Source: RGIG9060 sp052173655 (lineage in GTDB: Bacteria; Spirochaetota; Spirochaetia; Treponematales; Treponemataceae). Taken from it: a DNA stretch of 64,000 bases. Location of the stretch: positions 62,001 to 126,000 of the forward strand of contig JBQMYD010000003.1 of NCBI GenBank assembly GCA_052173655.1, written 5' to 3'. The notes beneath the pieces are model-generated. The model had not been told where the DNA came from. It saw only the letters and a list, made by a program, of their open reading frames with translations, and searched no databases. Position numbers and translations under genes: made by a program. Shown piece by piece: positions 44,601 to 51,824 of this stretch; position 1 is the stretch's first letter, and every line of letters starts with the position of its first letter.

Positions 44601-45851
44601 AATTTCACCGTTTATGGTAATAACTCCGCCGTCTGCTATACCATCTACAGCCTCTTTTAGAGTTTTCCATGTATCCGTAGCACTGTTTATAGCAACTGTA
44701 GCAATTCTTTTTACAGTAACTTTATAAGAAAAAACAGTTTCATCTTCCGCCGTTACCGTATAGATATAAACTTTTTCATCCTGAACATCAAAATGTACAT
44801 TTGTTTCGGTTCCTACAACTTGAGAAACTCCTGCACACTTTACCGTTGCACCGTCCCCGATAGACATTACTTTTAACACAGCATCGGAAACAAAAACTTC
44901 CACACTTCCAACATAGGTGTTGGAAGAAGGTGACGAATTGGTAAAGCTTATATTGGTTAAGGATGTACCGGTACCCGACCTAATTGAAAGCTGGAGTGCC
45001 TTATCACTTTTGTATGTATGATTCCCGTTTGCATTTGTTGTCGTTGCAGAGCGTAAACCTGCCTTATCAATTGTTGTTACACTTATACTGCGTAAGCCGT
45101 TTGCATTCTTTAACGGTACAACAACTCCCTTTGCAAAGTCTTTTACACTGACCGTTTTGCTTGTTTGCCCGCTTGCAACAGGTATATTACGTTTTATCTG
45201 TGTTCCGCCTGCACTTACAACACATTCAAGAAGCACTATATCCTGATGAATTGCCTGTGTCGGCAAGTTTATCGTAAAATTATCCGATGCAGAACTGATT
45301 CCGGTAGGGGCTAAAGGGCGAGTATTACAATGTATTGTAAATTCCGTTTTTCCAAATTCAACAGGGGTTCCGGCTTTTCTTAATTTTAGAACAACAGGAA
45401 TATCAGCTCCTTTTGCAAAAAAAGATGAAAAATCGGCAGTATCTTTTAATTCAAACTCAAATGTTACAATTTCTCCCGATGCTGTTTTTATTTTAAACGG
45501 TTTAATTGCGTTTACAAAAAAAGCTGAATGAAGTGCATTTGACAAAGTTAATTCCGCATCAAAAGCTATTTTTTGAGGATTTCTTATTTTTGCTGTTGCA
45601 TGAATTGTTGTACCGCTTGGAACGTATTTTATCTTACCTACAGTAACCTGCTCTGCATAATTGACATCCGTACTGTCAGCTTTTGCAAAGCCTTCTTTTA
45701 CAAAGGTCTTTATAGGGTAATTCCATTCAGGGGCATTATTACAGGAAAATAATAAAAGGCTTGCAATAAGTGCAAAGGCTATATTTTTCGCATATCTTTG
45801 GAATTTATGATTAAAAAAGTTTATAAAAAATCGAATTTTTGTGTTATGCAT
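41658..45851 (-). CDS. Mosaic surface lipoprotein: beta-helix (POMP-like) repeats plus C-terminal leucine-rich repeats
   Basis: 1397 residues from ATG 45851 (GGAGGA 5 nt upstream). Lipobox LLLFSC with Cys37. Then beta-sandwich-like modules (~40-400), including a cadherin-like piece around SNTYVGSVEVFVSDAVLKVM. Two right-handed beta-helix blocks (~420-700 and ~810-1040) are built of GGGIYTTGTLTMKDC-type units of 26 residues, the pattern of polymorphic membrane proteins. C-terminal treponemal leucine-rich repeats (~1180-1370): units like LKELNCSSNKLTNLNVSGLTRLQ, 21 residues each, ending ISSGTQQPIP. Surface adhesion is a known role for such LRR proteins; for this gene it is inference. The stretch 42.5-43.5 kb is much richer in G+C than the rest (36 of 60 bases at 42961-43020). 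Confidence 0.88.
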   Translation of the reverse strand: MHNTKIRFFINFFNHKFQRYAKNIAFALIASLLLFSCNNAPEWNYPIKTFVKEGFAKADSTDVNYAEQVTVGKIKYVPSGTTIHATAKIRNPQKIAFDAELTLSNALHSAFFVNAIKPFKIKTASGEIVTFEFELKDTADFSSFFAKGADIPVVLKLRKAGTPVEFGKTEFTIHCNTRPLAPTGISSASDNFTINLPTQAIHQDIVLLECVVSAGGTQIKRNIPVASGQTSKTVSVKDFAKGVVVPLKNANGLRSISVTTIDKAGLRSATTTNANGNHTYKSDKALQLSIRSGTGTSLTNISFTNSSPSSNTYVGSVEVFVSDAVLKVMSIGDGATVKCAGVSQVVGTETNVHFDVQDEKVYIYTVTAEDETVFSYKVTVKRIATVAINSATDTWKTLKEAVDGIADGGVITINGEIKATNATDNSGEIEINKNITIKRAVGASSAVLNANGNHSGSAPADAPSTGHRIFKVAEGRTLTLDNLKIKGGEGAVAGDGGGAILAEGNLIMTDCTVTGNKTEYGNGGGIFAKSNLSMTDCIVENNTVNDSTGVGGGIYIYLEGTHIMKDCTVDHNTANYSDGGGIYAMGDLTVEGSTFVYNQAKSNGSGGGIYTTGTLTMKDCDFSNNETVNGNGGGIYTTGTLTITGGTLTNNKVTYGDGGGIYTTGTLTMTDCTLTGNEAVNNKTGGGVYVNGTSFTMKGTSCITPSALSDANKPGKNDVYLASDKMITVNDVLTPAGSIAARITVLNSKYLSTTQVLTGSKVNTEYTKFSVTPKGSEKWSVNEQGKLALMEAAIDAVASPADAWKKFKEAVEFAVDGAVITVNGEVKATNATDNSGEIVIDKNLTIKKADTAATAVLDANKDAGGKPAHRIFKVTSGKTLTLQDLTLKGGKPDASNENGYGGGILLQGGTLDMKNCDVKGNESEGGGGIYARKVGTAAASVTISGGTIGGTDAADANKADGTGTDEGMGGGIYVDEGSTLTMQNDAKVIGNTATQNGGGVYVKNGTATFTMKGSSCITPSSAGDANAAGKNDVYLDNDGGGNIAKISLPEVLSGTAPVVARITIADDQYLSTTQVLDGAAVGTEYAKFTVTPKGNEKWIVAPNGYLQCPKVILRVQSNGNTIKVKAVTSDNSAVTVTGANTSTIGGNGTETTLISIGTTITLNGYITELDCSGTFGVKNNITKLEFDGCALLQKLKCELCLLTTLDVSSLTALKELECFANELTGLNLSGLTALKELNCSSNKLTNLNVSGLTRLQKLECFANELTGLNLSGLTALKELNCSINKFTSLNISGLTGLQELYCTNNKLTSIQMNNNTNLKVLECSINNLTQDAFKQIFIYLPMREPSDKGVCVLYSQKPSDNEGNNMTFTSLPTYIAAKDRNWNMAYIDSSGTQQPIP
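42009..42208. repeat. Perfect 74-bp direct repeats in the LRR region
   Basis: 42009-42082 and 42135-42208 are identical over 74 bp, 126 bp apart (42 codons, two 21-residue LRR units), so recombination between them would remove or add exactly two repeats in frame. Confidence 0.85.
43855..44033. repeat. Three 78-bp-spaced repeats in the beta-helix region
   Basis: A 23-bp core encoding the GGIYTTGT element starts at 43855, 43933 and 44011, each 78 bp (26 codons) apart. The sequences between the cores are related but diverged. Confidence 0.75.
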
Positions 45852-46167
45852 AAAATTCCTCCATTTATAAAAGAATTCGCAAGGTATCCAAGGCATTTTA
45901 GAAAACTATCCAGCATGCCCAATTCTAGTCGCATTTTAACATATTTTTTACAAAAACACAATTTTTTATGACTAAAAATGCAAATTTTTGCTTATAAAAA
46001 AAATAACTTGTAATTAAGATTTAAACTTGTAAAACTTATATGAACTTACGAAACCTGACTGCTCGTAGTCAACATTATTTCAAAAATCAAATTCACAATA
46101 AAATATTATGTAATACTAATGATTTTCGCAAATTTTTATGATAGACTACAGACAAGGGGTCAATAAA
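45852..46167. other. Divergent intergenic region between the mosaic lipoprotein and aroK
   Basis: 316 bp, very AT-rich. It holds the lipoprotein ribosome site on the minus strand (GGAGGA), candidate minus-strand -10 hexamers (TAGAAT, TAAAAT) without a clear -35, and on the plus strand TATGAT (46137-46142) followed by the aroK ribosome site AAGGGG (46154-46159). No RNA gene or long repeat seen. Confidence 0.45.
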
Positions 46168-46707
46168 ATGAAATCTACAGAATCAGCACAACTTATTGAT
46201 AAAACTAAAGCAGAACAACTCCCTCTTATTCTTATGGGAATTAAACACAGCGGAAAAACCACGCTTGGAAAAATGCTTGCGTTTGTTATGGACATTCCGT
46301 TTATAGATTTGGATGACGAAATAGAAAAGATGCAGGGTATAGGAGTTAGAAAATTTTACGAAACAAAAGGACAACAGGCTTTTTTTAAGGCAGAAGCTTT
46401 AGCATGTAAATCAATATTTGAAAATAATTCCGGTTGTTTTATTCTGGCAACAGGAGGCGGAATTTGCGACAATCAAGAAGCCCTTAATTTTATCAGAGGA
46501 TTTAAAATTTTTCTTGATGTTAGAGAAGAAATCTGTTTTGAACGCATTTTGAAATCTGCAAAAATTTCAGGAAGTTTTCCTGCCTACATAACGGAAAAAA
46601 ATCCTATTGACGATAATCAAGCCGCACAGATTTTTCATGATTTTTATCTTAAACGGCGTGAAAAATATTTAAAAATCACGAATAAAATACTTGAATTTGA
46701 AAAATAA
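46168..46707 (+). CDS. aroK: Shikimate kinase
   Basis: Phosphorylates shikimate in aromatic amino-acid synthesis. 179 residues. Walker A LMGIKHSGKTTLGKML, the shikimate-contact DxD region in FIDLDDEIEKMQGIGVRKFYETKGQQAFFKAEA, and the conserved LATGGGICDN segment. I start at ATG 46168, 8 nt after AAGGGG; the in-frame ATG at 46138 overlaps the TATGAT -10 hexamer. It precedes dnaX by 28 bp in what looks like a four-gene operon with recombination and replication genes, an unusual partner set. Confidence 0.93.
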   Translation: MKSTESAQLIDKTKAEQLPLILMGIKHSGKTTLGKMLAFVMDIPFIDLDDEIEKMQGIGVRKFYETKGQQAFFKAEALACKSIFENNSGCFILATGGGICDNQEALNFIRGFKIFLDVREEICFERILKSAKISGSFPAYITEKNPIDDNQAAQIFHDFYLKRREKYLKITNKILEFEK

Positions 46708-46735
46708 TTTAAACTAATGGGAGCTTTTTTTTATT

Positions 46736-48490
46736 ATGGCTTATGAAGTAACTGCGACCCGCCGTAGACCGCAAAAATTTGAAGATTTGGTTGGACAAGA
46801 ATTTGTTGTTGCAACATTAAAAAATTCCATTCAGTCCGGGAAAATTGCTCATGCATATTTATTCAGCGGACCAAGAGGCTGCGGAAAAACATCCAGTGCC
46901 AGAATTCTTGCAAAGGCTCTAAACTGCCAAAACGGCCCGATAGAAACTCCTTGTGAGAACTGTACTTGCTGTAAAGAAATTACAAAAGGTTCATGCATAG
47001 ACGTAATCGAAATTGACGGAGCATCAAACACAAGCGTAAATGATATACGCCAAATAAAAGACGAAATACTTTTTCCTCCAAACAGCTCCCGTTACAAAAT
47101 ATATATTATTGACGAAGTTCACATGCTTTCTACAAGTGCATTTAATGCTTTGCTTAAAACAATTGAAGAACCGCCGGAGTATGTTATATTTATCTTTGCA
47201 ACAACCGAACTTCATAAAGTTCCTGCAACAATAAAAAGCCGATGCCAGCAATTCCATTTTAGATTAGGGAATATAGAACAAATAAAAGATTTACTTGAAA
47301 AAGCTTGCCAAGACTTGAACATTCAAGCCGATGAGGAAGCTCTTTACTGGATTGCAAGAGAATCTACCGGCAGTTTTAGGGATGCCTATACATTATTTGA
47401 TCAAGTAGTTGCCTTTAGTGAAAATCAAATTACATATGAAAAAATTAGAGATAAACTGGGACTCGTAGGAACAGAACATCTTAATGAAATTTCCGAATTA
47501 TGCATTGAAGGAAATTCTATGGCAGCTTTGGAAAAACTCGACCAAATGTTTACAAGAGGAATTTCCATGGAGCAGTTTATTTCAAATTATACCGACTATC
47601 TTAGATCTGTTTTGCTGATAAAAAGCGGAATAACAAAAGAATCGCTTTTAGGTCAGAGTATAAGTAGATATTCTCAAAAAGTTTTAGACAGTTGGAATAT
47701 CACAATGATTGAAAGAGCTCTAAGCCTTTTTTTGAATTTGTACAGGGATATCAGATATTCTTTAAGCCCTAGATATGAAACGGAACTTGCAATAAGCAGA
47801 ATGTGCTGGCTAACCCAATTTGTAAGCAATAACGAAGTAAAAAATGCATTAGATCAAGCTAAAAATTTGCTTTTAAGCTCAGGATCGCAAGGAGAAACGC
47901 CCCCTTTTCAGGACAGCGATAATCTATATGAAAAAAATTCTGCAAAGATTATCGCTGAACAAAAAAATGAGCAGAATTATAATTTTTTTGACACTTCCGG
48001 CAAAATTTTTTTAGATAATTCCAACGATAATAATAAAGTAAATAATTCAGCAAACCTCACTTTGGAGCAATTAAAAGAAGAAGCAAAAAAGCAATCATTA
48101 AGAACTTGCCCTCTTTTTTTCCCGATTTTTGAACAGAGTGAAAATTGGATTTTTGATAATGATATTATAAAAATTCCGATAGAAAATGCTTTTTTACAAA
48201 ATCAAATAGATTCAAATGCAGGAGAAATTTCGATATTTCTTTCAAAACTTTGGAAAAAACAAATAAGAGTCCAATCACATTTTATCGTGAATAAAATCGA
48301 AAAAGAAGTTTCGGAAGATTATCCGGCAGTTATAAAAAATTTAAAAGAAGCTTTCAGAGGTGAAATTATCAGCGTTTCAGTGTGTACTGAAAATTCAAAT
48401 ACCGGCTCAAACGAGCAAAATAAAAAAAATGAAAATACACAGTCTTCAATAAAATATGAAGACACAGCAGGAGATGAATATGAACTTTGA
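46736..48490 (+). CDS. dnaX: DNA polymerase III subunit gamma/tau
   Basis: Clamp-loader ATPase. 584 residues: RRPQKFEDLVGQEFV, Walker A FSGPRGCGKTSSARIL, zinc site CENCTCC, Walker B IIDEVHMLS, SRC motif KSRCQQF and sensor region. The C-terminal 180 residues are the tau-specific part. At residue ~410, in the linker between domain III and the tau region, the mRNA has an A7 run (47961-47967) directly followed in the -1 frame by TGA. A perfect 10-bp hairpin ends 4 nt before the A7 run. A slip would yield a gamma-like protein of about 411 residues. It overlaps ybaB by 11 bp. Confidence 0.96.
   Translation: MAYEVTATRRRPQKFEDLVGQEFVVATLKNSIQSGKIAHAYLFSGPRGCGKTSSARILAKALNCQNGPIETPCENCTCCKEITKGSCIDVIEIDGASNTSVNDIRQIKDEILFPPNSSRYKIYIIDEVHMLSTSAFNALLKTIEEPPEYVIFIFATTELHKVPATIKSRCQQFHFRLGNIEQIKDLLEKACQDLNIQADEEALYWIARESTGSFRDAYTLFDQVVAFSENQITYEKIRDKLGLVGTEHLNEISELCIEGNSMAALEKLDQMFTRGISMEQFISNYTDYLRSVLLIKSGITKESLLGQSISRYSQKVLDSWNITMIERALSLFLNLYRDIRYSLSPRYETELAISRMCWLTQFVSNNEVKNALDQAKNLLLSSGSQGETPPFQDSDNLYEKNSAKIIAEQKNEQNYNFFDTSGKIFLDNSNDNNKVNNSANLTLEQLKEEAKKQSLRTCPLFFPIFEQSENWIFDNDIIKIPIENAFLQNQIDSNAGEISIFLSKLWKKQIRVQSHFIVNKIEKEVSEDYPAVIKNLKEAFRGEIISVSVCTENSNTGSNEQNKKNENTQSSIKYEDTAGDEYEL
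47915..47970 (+). promoter_or_regulatory. Possible -1 frameshift (slippage) signal in dnaX
   Basis: Perfect inverted repeat AGCGATAATC (47915-47924) and GATTATCGCT (47947-47956), then 4 nt, A7 (47961-47967), and TGA (47968-47970) in the -1 frame. In zero frame the codons are CAA AAA AAT, so the heptamer is A AAA AAT. Confidence 0.45.
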
Positions 48491-48800
48491 CGGTCTTAAT
48501 TTTAATCCAATGGATTTATTAAAAAATGCAGGTCAACTAAAGGAAGAATTTGCAAACGCACAAGAAAAACTAAAACAAATTACGTCAACAGGTTCTGCAG
48601 GAGGAGGACTTGTAAAAGTTACAATGAACGGAAAATTTGAGATTACGGAATTACATATCGATCCTATTGCGGTTGATCCTCGTGATGTAAAAATGCTCGA
48701 AGACATCATTATTGCAGCTGTTCATCAAGCAAACAATAATATTCAAGATGAAATAAAAAATTCCTACGGGCCAATGCTATCCCAATTACTTAACAAATAA
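48480..48800 (+). CDS. ybaB: YbaB/EbfC-family nucleoid-associated protein
   Basis: 106 residues. FDGLNFNPMDLLKNAGQLKEEFANAQEKLKQITSTGSAGGGLVKVTMNGKFEITELHIDP is the YbaB signature; the protein forms homodimers that bind DNA. Starts at ATG 48480, where AGGAG (48469-48473) is 6 nt upstream; an ATG two codons earlier is too close to that site. Placement between dnaX and recR is the classical arrangement. Confidence 0.95.
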   Translation: MNFDGLNFNPMDLLKNAGQLKEEFANAQEKLKQITSTGSAGGGLVKVTMNGKFEITELHIDPIAVDPRDVKMLEDIIIAAVHQANNNIQDEIKNSYGPMLSQLLNK

Positions 48801-48811
48801 GGTAAAAAAAA

Positions 48812-49399
48812 ATGAATGCTCTTGAAGAATTGTCAGAAAGTTTTAGTAGGCTACCCGGAATAGGAAAAAAAAGTGCAATGCGTATTTCAAATTTTTTGCT
48901 CAAAAGCGACCAATATTTTATCGAACGTTTTGCAAAACAACTTGTTGAACTCCACAGTCGCATAAAACCTTGTTCCGAGTGCGGTTCTTATACAGAAACA
49001 GACCCTTGTCCGATCTGCTCAAATCAATTGAGAGACAGACATATAATTTGTGTTGTAGAACAGCCCCAAGATGTTACCACAATCGAAAATTCCGGTGAAT
49101 TTAAAGGACTGTTTCATGTTTTAGGAGGATTGATAGCTCCTCTTGAAGGAATAGGCCCCGAACAGCTTTCCATTGGAAAACTTATTGAAAGAATCCAAAA
49201 AGAAAAACCAACCGAAGTTATAATAGCAACAAATCCTACATTTGAGGGAGATTCTACTGCAATTTACTTGAACCAAATCCTTAAAAAAACGGGCGTAAAG
49301 ACCAGTCGCCTTGCATCCGGAATCCCTGTTGGAGGAGATCTTGAATACGCGGACAAACTCACCCTTGCTCGAAGTTTTAGAGGAAGAATGAGTTTTTAA
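48812..49399 (+). CDS. recR: Recombination protein RecR
   Basis: 195 residues. Helix-hairpin-helix LPGIGKKSAMRIS at the N-terminus, Cys4 zinc finger CSECGSYTETDPCPIC, Toprim domain IICVVEQPQDVTTIE..LGGLIAPLEGIGPEQL, and the Walker B-like VIIATNPTFEGDSTAIYL. RecR forms a clamp that loads RecA with RecO and RecF. It follows ybaB by 11 bp and ends the operon; AAGGT is its ribosome site. Confidence 0.97.
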   Translation: MNALEELSESFSRLPGIGKKSAMRISNFLLKSDQYFIERFAKQLVELHSRIKPCSECGSYTETDPCPICSNQLRDRHIICVVEQPQDVTTIENSGEFKGLFHVLGGLIAPLEGIGPEQLSIGKLIERIQKEKPTEVIIATNPTFEGDSTAIYLNQILKKTGVKTSRLASGIPVGGDLEYADKLTLARSFRGRMSF

Positions 49400-49408
49400 C
49401 AGGTTCTT

Positions 49409-50563
49409 TTATTTGTCTAATTTTATAACAGGAATTATAGGCTCCGTCTGTTGCATAACAATCGGAAAGTTTTCTTTTTTCAAAAGATGGCTTTCTCCGT
49501 CAACTTGCACCAAAATATCTTCATCATAAAAAATTCGTAATTTATTACCAAAATAATGAAAACTGTAATCGGTTCCGTGATGAGTTCCGTCGTTAAAGGA
49601 TTCCTTTGTTTTAAGCTTTCTTAATAATTTCATTGTTGGAGTTATACAAACACTTTCTTCTTTCGGTAAGATTTTATGGTTACTGCCATAGGTTCTGTGC
49701 CCCGAAATTCCTAAAAGACAAAATTCAAAAGTACCGTCATATACTCCCTTAAGTTCTTCGCCGTCAAAAATTTCAATATGAGCATTTCCTGCCTTATAAT
49801 ATTTATTATAAAAAAGACAAGCTAAATCAACCCAAAGTTTATAAAAATCTCCGGGCAATTTATCTTTCATTCTGTTAGTCATGTGAGTAATAAATGCATC
49901 TATTCCGATACTTGCAATATTAAATGAATACCAAGGTGGAATAACATTATCTTTTTTATCCTTGTTCCATTCCCCAAAAACACCGCTTTTTGAACCTTCA
50001 ACTACAACTTCTACAGCTTTTTGAAGTTCAATATGACTTGGAAAAGTTAAACGTAAAAGACACTCTTCAAAAGTTCTTCCGTCAGAACCGTCATTTCCGG
50101 TACCGAACGGAAGTCTTAATACACAATAGCATTTTTCGATAATACTGCGTTTTTCTGCAGACTGTCTTGCATATCTTAATATTCTTGTTTGAACTTCAAG
50201 ACTGGTTCCGTCTCCACCGGCTGTAATTATAAGCACACGATGTTCAGACTTTTCCCTATCTTTTAATAAAGGTTCCATGTCATTAAGAATTTTCTCAACA
50301 TATTCCATGCTATGACATGCATATCCTGTTTCAAAAACTGAAATATCAATTGATTTTACAATAGTTGCCGTTTCTCTTGCAGCCTCATAACCTTGCTTTA
50401 AAACCTTTAAATTATGCTCTGCAACTTTTAGCTGAGTAAATCCACCGGATTGCGGATTTGAAATAATAAATACGTGCAAAATTTTATCTTTCCATAAACT
50501 GCACGATCCGATAATCGGCTCCATATATTTTGCCAATAATGAACTTGATAATTTTTCTACCAT
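49409..50563 (-). CDS. Diacylglycerol-kinase-like lipid kinase
   Basis: 384 residues. The catalytic loop of the DAGK/LCB5 superfamily is visible as LIITAGGDGTSLEVQ, followed by LRLPFGTGNDGSDGRTFEE. The N-terminus contains a phosphofructokinase-like segment (VFIISNPQSGG). The C-terminal beta domain includes CLLGISGHRTYGSNHKILPKE. The enzyme is expected to phosphorylate a lipid or sphingoid base at the membrane face. Overlaps the upstream DUF2804 gene by 7 bp, so the two are translated together. Confidence 0.8.
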   Translation of the reverse strand: MVEKLSSSLLAKYMEPIIGSCSLWKDKILHVFIISNPQSGGFTQLKVAEHNLKVLKQGYEAARETATIVKSIDISVFETGYACHSMEYVEKILNDMEPLLKDREKSEHRVLIITAGGDGTSLEVQTRILRYARQSAEKRSIIEKCYCVLRLPFGTGNDGSDGRTFEECLLRLTFPSHIELQKAVEVVVEGSKSGVFGEWNKDKKDNVIPPWYSFNIASIGIDAFITHMTNRMKDKLPGDFYKLWVDLACLFYNKYYKAGNAHIEIFDGEELKGVYDGTFEFCLLGISGHRTYGSNHKILPKEESVCITPTMKLLRKLKTKESFNDGTHHGTDYSFHYFGNKLRIFYDEDILVQVDGESHLLKKENFPIVMQQTEPIIPVIKLDK

Positions 50564-51714
50564 TTGTTATGCACCTTTTCTGCAAAACCAAAAAAATCTT
50601 TGATTTTTATTTTTGTTCCGTCGTCTAAAACAGCCGTTCCCGAAAACTTTCCGAATACCTGATGTTGATCTGAACACAAAATCTTAAAATCCATGCAGGC
50701 TTTTCTGTCAATTATAGGGACAAAATCCATTTCAAAACGTCCATCATTACTTGAAAATTTCCAAGGTTTTGTAAATTCGTAAATTTCTTCCAAATGAACT
50801 TTAGCATTAGGAGGATTTTTTAGCCAATCATTTTCATCTTTTTGTTCATCTATCGCATCTTTGCGTGGAATGTCAAAACGGATCCTATCCAGTTTATGAG
50901 CTTTTCCGTCATAAAAAAGCATGTTTTCGCTGGCCTTTGTTGTATCTCCAAAACCATAACCTATATTCCAACCAAAACTGTGGCCGTCGACATAGCCCGA
51001 CGCAGCTCCCCAGTTCCATGTATTTTCATAAGTCCATACGCCTCTTCCCCAATCCAAAAGCCCTAAAGCACTTTCAGGATTAAATTCAATACGCTGTCCA
51101 TCAAATTCAGCCCATCCTTGAGCTTTCATCCCTATAATTTTTTGGTTGTAATAAAAAGCTTTTTTGTCCTGAGCATAAGGAGTTGAAATTACCATAGAAT
51201 CTTCAGGTTCATCCGTTAATTTTATATCACAAATAAACCTTTTTCCGTCTTTAAAATTATTAAAATTGCATTTTAAGTGTCGGTTTGCAGAATAGTCAAA
51301 TTTATTTTTATCATTCTCACGATTTTGTATGCAAGGTTCAGTTTCAAAAGAAAAGTCGCATCTTTTATTTGAAAAACTGCAAATACCATCTTTACTTTGA
51401 ACAGGAAGTCTCATTTTCCCTAACGGCATAAAAGTTGCAATGCTGTTTGTATGCTCGGCAGGCTTGGTAAAATCCAGCCAACTTGCAGAAACCAATCCCA
51501 TATAACCGTTATCCGCTATAGTTAAAGCTATTCCATATTTTCCGTCAGTAACAAGATAATAATCCCATTCTTTAATATTTATCTTGCTTTTTCCAATACA
51601 TTCGCGATTATATACTTGCAGCATCTTTTTTGAAAAGCCGGCTTCCCTAAGTGTACCGTCAGAGTTCAATAAATTTCCGGTTGAAAAAATTTCATGCTGT
51701 TTCGTTGTTTTCAT
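50557..51714 (-). CDS. DUF2804-family protein
   Basis: 385 residues from ATG 51714. The core includes YYLVTDGKYGIALTIADNGYMGLVSASWLDF, then LLDWGRGVWTYENTWNWGAASGYVDGHSFGWNIGYGFGDTT, the highly conserved Trp/Gly-rich block I associate with DUF2804, and FGKFSGTAVLDDGTKIKI. The architecture is lipocalin-like and may bind a lipid; biochemical role unknown. It is coupled to a lipid kinase, which supports a lipid-related role by inference. An in-frame upstream start (near 51804) is rejected, because TTGACA-N17-TACACT ends 6 nt before ATG 51714. Confidence 0.8.
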   Translation of the reverse strand: MKTTKQHEIFSTGNLLNSDGTLREAGFSKKMLQVYNRECIGKSKINIKEWDYYLVTDGKYGIALTIADNGYMGLVSASWLDFTKPAEHTNSIATFMPLGKMRLPVQSKDGICSFSNKRCDFSFETEPCIQNRENDKNKFDYSANRHLKCNFNNFKDGKRFICDIKLTDEPEDSMVISTPYAQDKKAFYYNQKIIGMKAQGWAEFDGQRIEFNPESALGLLDWGRGVWTYENTWNWGAASGYVDGHSFGWNIGYGFGDTTKASENMLFYDGKAHKLDRIRFDIPRKDAIDEQKDENDWLKNPPNAKVHLEEIYEFTKPWKFSSNDGRFEMDFVPIIDRKACMDFKILCSDQHQVFGKFSGTAVLDDGTKIKIKDFFGFAEKVHNKW

Positions 51715-51720
51715 GCATAT

Positions 51721-51749
51721 AGTGTAAATCAAAATTTTTGCACTGTCAA
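51721..51749 (-). promoter_or_regulatory. Leaderless-type promoter of the DUF2804-lipid kinase unit
   Basis: On the minus strand TTGACA (51744-51749), 17 nt, TACACT (51721-51726), then exactly 6 nt and ATG 51714. The best-conserved example of the leaderless geometry in the window. Confidence 0.75.
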
Positions 51750-51789
51750 AAGTTTCAGAAAAAAATTTTAATTCACGCCCCCTCCCCCT

Positions 51790-51824
51790 TTGCACCCTAA
51801 ACAATTATCGTGTAGAATGAAGCC
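51790..51824 (+). promoter_or_regulatory. Leaderless-type promoter of pyrF
   Basis: TTGCAC (51790-51795), 17 nt, TAGAAT (51813-51818), then exactly 6 nt and ATG 51825. It lies 40 bp from the divergent DUF2804 promoter. Confidence 0.75.

Noticed and set aside
42523..44727. Long plus-strand ORFs opposite the mosaic lipoprotein
   Set aside because: They mirror the repeat structure and GC-rich codons of the minus-strand gene; no start context or domain of their own.
41658..45851. Insertion sequence or prophage as source of the GC-rich island
   Set aside because: No transposase, integrase, terminal inverted repeats or target duplication was seen near the gene or elsewhere in the window.
46138..46167. 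aroK start at ATG 46138
   Set aside because: It overlaps a TATGAT -10-like hexamer and has no ribosome site; ATG 46168 follows AAGGGG at the right distance.
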